From positions 68,434,433-68,498,432 of the forward strand of contig OX104112.1 in NCBI GenBank assembly GCA_944474755.1: 64,000 nt of DNA. The letters are read 5' to 3'. Within the stretch, counting starts at the first letter, position 1, and every line of letters starts with the position of its first letter. Positions 63,301-64,000 of this stretch are shown here, piece by piece. The notes beneath the pieces were generated by a model. That model made no database searches. It was not told where the DNA came from and saw only the letters and a list, made by a program, of their open reading frames with translations. The DNA comes from Limnoperna fortunei (taxonomy: Eukaryota > Mollusca > Bivalvia > Mytilida > Modiolidae). The position numbers were made by a program, and so were the translations under genes.

Positions 63301-64000
63301 AACAAAAATTAGGCTCCGTACAAGGTAAAATAAATACCGGTAAGGACACCTACCACCTTTACATTTAAAAGTGAATGATAATGTTTTTTTTCCTTTCTCT
63401 CAAAACTCAAATTATTGAATAATACTAAAATAGCCACATTATTAAATTCCCCAGAAATCCATGTCCGTAAGGACCGTCCGACCAAGGGCATTAATTTGTC
63501 GGTGTAGGACGTAAAAAACTCCCCAAGTCAAGTCACCACATCGTTCACTCTACAATCAAGACATCGAAGGACAGCAGTGCGTGGTCACACAATTCTTTCG
63601 ATCTCTAATTATTTTTGGGTTATTTAGTTTAAAATTTCAACGTCTACTAAATATTTACATTTTACATAATATTAGCACTTTTTCCTTTTTGTTGTTTATT
63701 TACCAACAAAAATCTCATTTTAATGAGTGTTGGGTAATACATTTTTCACGATCATAAGGGGCTTCATAAGATCGACTTTAACAGCGAAAAATGTCATGTT
63801 AACTTCACTTTTATAACATTTTCCATCAAAAATATAGTATATTAAATGTTTAGCACAATTGAAAATGCCAACAAATCTTATTTTAATGTGTGTTATAGTT
63901 TTGGTAAGTTTGGGTAGGTTTGCGTAATGTTGGGTAAACGTCACACCGTATCTGTACCTTTTCAGCGACCAAATGTGACATCGTTGTAATTATCAAAATA

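Larger units (their letters stand above)
57277..63533 (+). mobile_element. LINE, I-superfamily-like, with target duplication
   Basis: A non-LTR retrotransposon with ORF1 (zinc knuckles), ORF2 (endonuclease, reverse transcriptase, RNase H) and a long structured 3' tail. CACCACATCGTTC occurs immediately before it (57264-57276) and after it (63534-63546), a 13-bp target duplication. The left boundary falls exactly where ORF1 opens without an ATG, so the copy is 5' truncated. RNase H plus a CCHC gag-like ORF1 points to the I/Nimb/LOA group; the clade is not resolved. Most coding breaks lie in homopolymers. Confidence 0.8.
56980..63947. mobile_element. TIR element with 9-bp target duplication, split by a LINE
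   Basis: The left end GGGGTGTGAC...TTTACCCAAAC and the right end ...GGGTAAACGTCACACC are imperfect inverted repeats. The identical 9-mer GTATCTGTA flanks both sides (56971-56979 and 63948-63956). Without the inserted LINE the element would be about 0.7 kb. Nine-base target duplications are typical of Mutator-like elements, but the ends alone do not prove that. The left part contains a TTCGAGA array. No transposase is present. Confidence 0.65.

Noticed and set aside
62846..63349. 167-codon Phe/Ile/Tyr frame on the - strand
   Set aside because: Comes from the A-rich tract of the LINE tail. It has no codon pattern of a real protein.

Overview
The window looks like nuclear DNA of an invertebrate animal, most likely a bivalve mollusc and possibly a mussel (Mytilus-like). 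It is very AT-rich, has spliceosomal introns with GT-AG borders, many dispersed transposons, and no bacterial operon structure. It carries at least seven copies of a tRNA-derived SINE and three copies of a repeat around ACGCGCGTTTCGTC that I associate with mussel genomes. That species guess is from memory and untested.

The centre (about 5.8-50.9 kb) is a degraded tandem array of segmental duplications with a spacing of roughly 7.4-8.3 kb. Each unit originally held a + strand gene (type A position) and a convergent - strand gene (type B position). All genes have the same plan: a short 5' non-coding exon, then an exon with about 25 nt of leader plus exactly 33 coding nt (phase 0), then a short exon completing a signal peptide and ending in phase 1, then one or more low-complexity repeat exons. 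Intact or nearly intact members are A (8484-9829, Asn/Ser/Gly/Tyr-rich 15-residue repeats), B1 (18251-19482, short, start codon changed to CTG), B2 (26395-28203) and B3 (41480-43354), both Gly/His-rich with 9-residue repeats and both frameshifted near the 3' end, and D (48923-50538, intact, His/Gly exon followed by a Tyr-Gly-Ser-Asp exon). Relics of A-type genes lie at 15.4-17.9, 22.6-23.3, 30.0-30.3, 37.7-37.9 and 38.37-38.41 kb, and a relic of a B-type gene lies at about 13.5 kb. The products are predicted secreted, disordered proteins. A role in shell matrix, byssus, mucus or cuticle is plausible, but I cannot assign one.

The left edge (1-5.8 kb) holds an imperfect direct duplication of a segment longer than 1.4 kb, one copy carrying an inserted hairpin element, then a decayed reverse transcriptase and a foldback element.

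Mobile DNA interrupts the array: an L1/Tx1-like remnant beside a TATG microsatellite (24.1-25.5 kb), a 4.19 kb element with 27-bp terminal inverted repeats (31699-35889) containing a near-perfect 64-bp-arm palindrome, and several foldbacks.

The right edge (55.1-64.0 kb) holds a fragment related to the 4.19 kb element, a long AAAT microsatellite, and a nest. In the nest a 9-bp-target-duplication TIR element (56980-63947) contains an I-superfamily-like LINE (57277-63533) with a gag-like ORF1, a frameshifted endonuclease/RT/RNase H ORF2, and a 3' tail of about six tandem hairpin repeats. The LINE is flanked by its own 13-bp target duplication.
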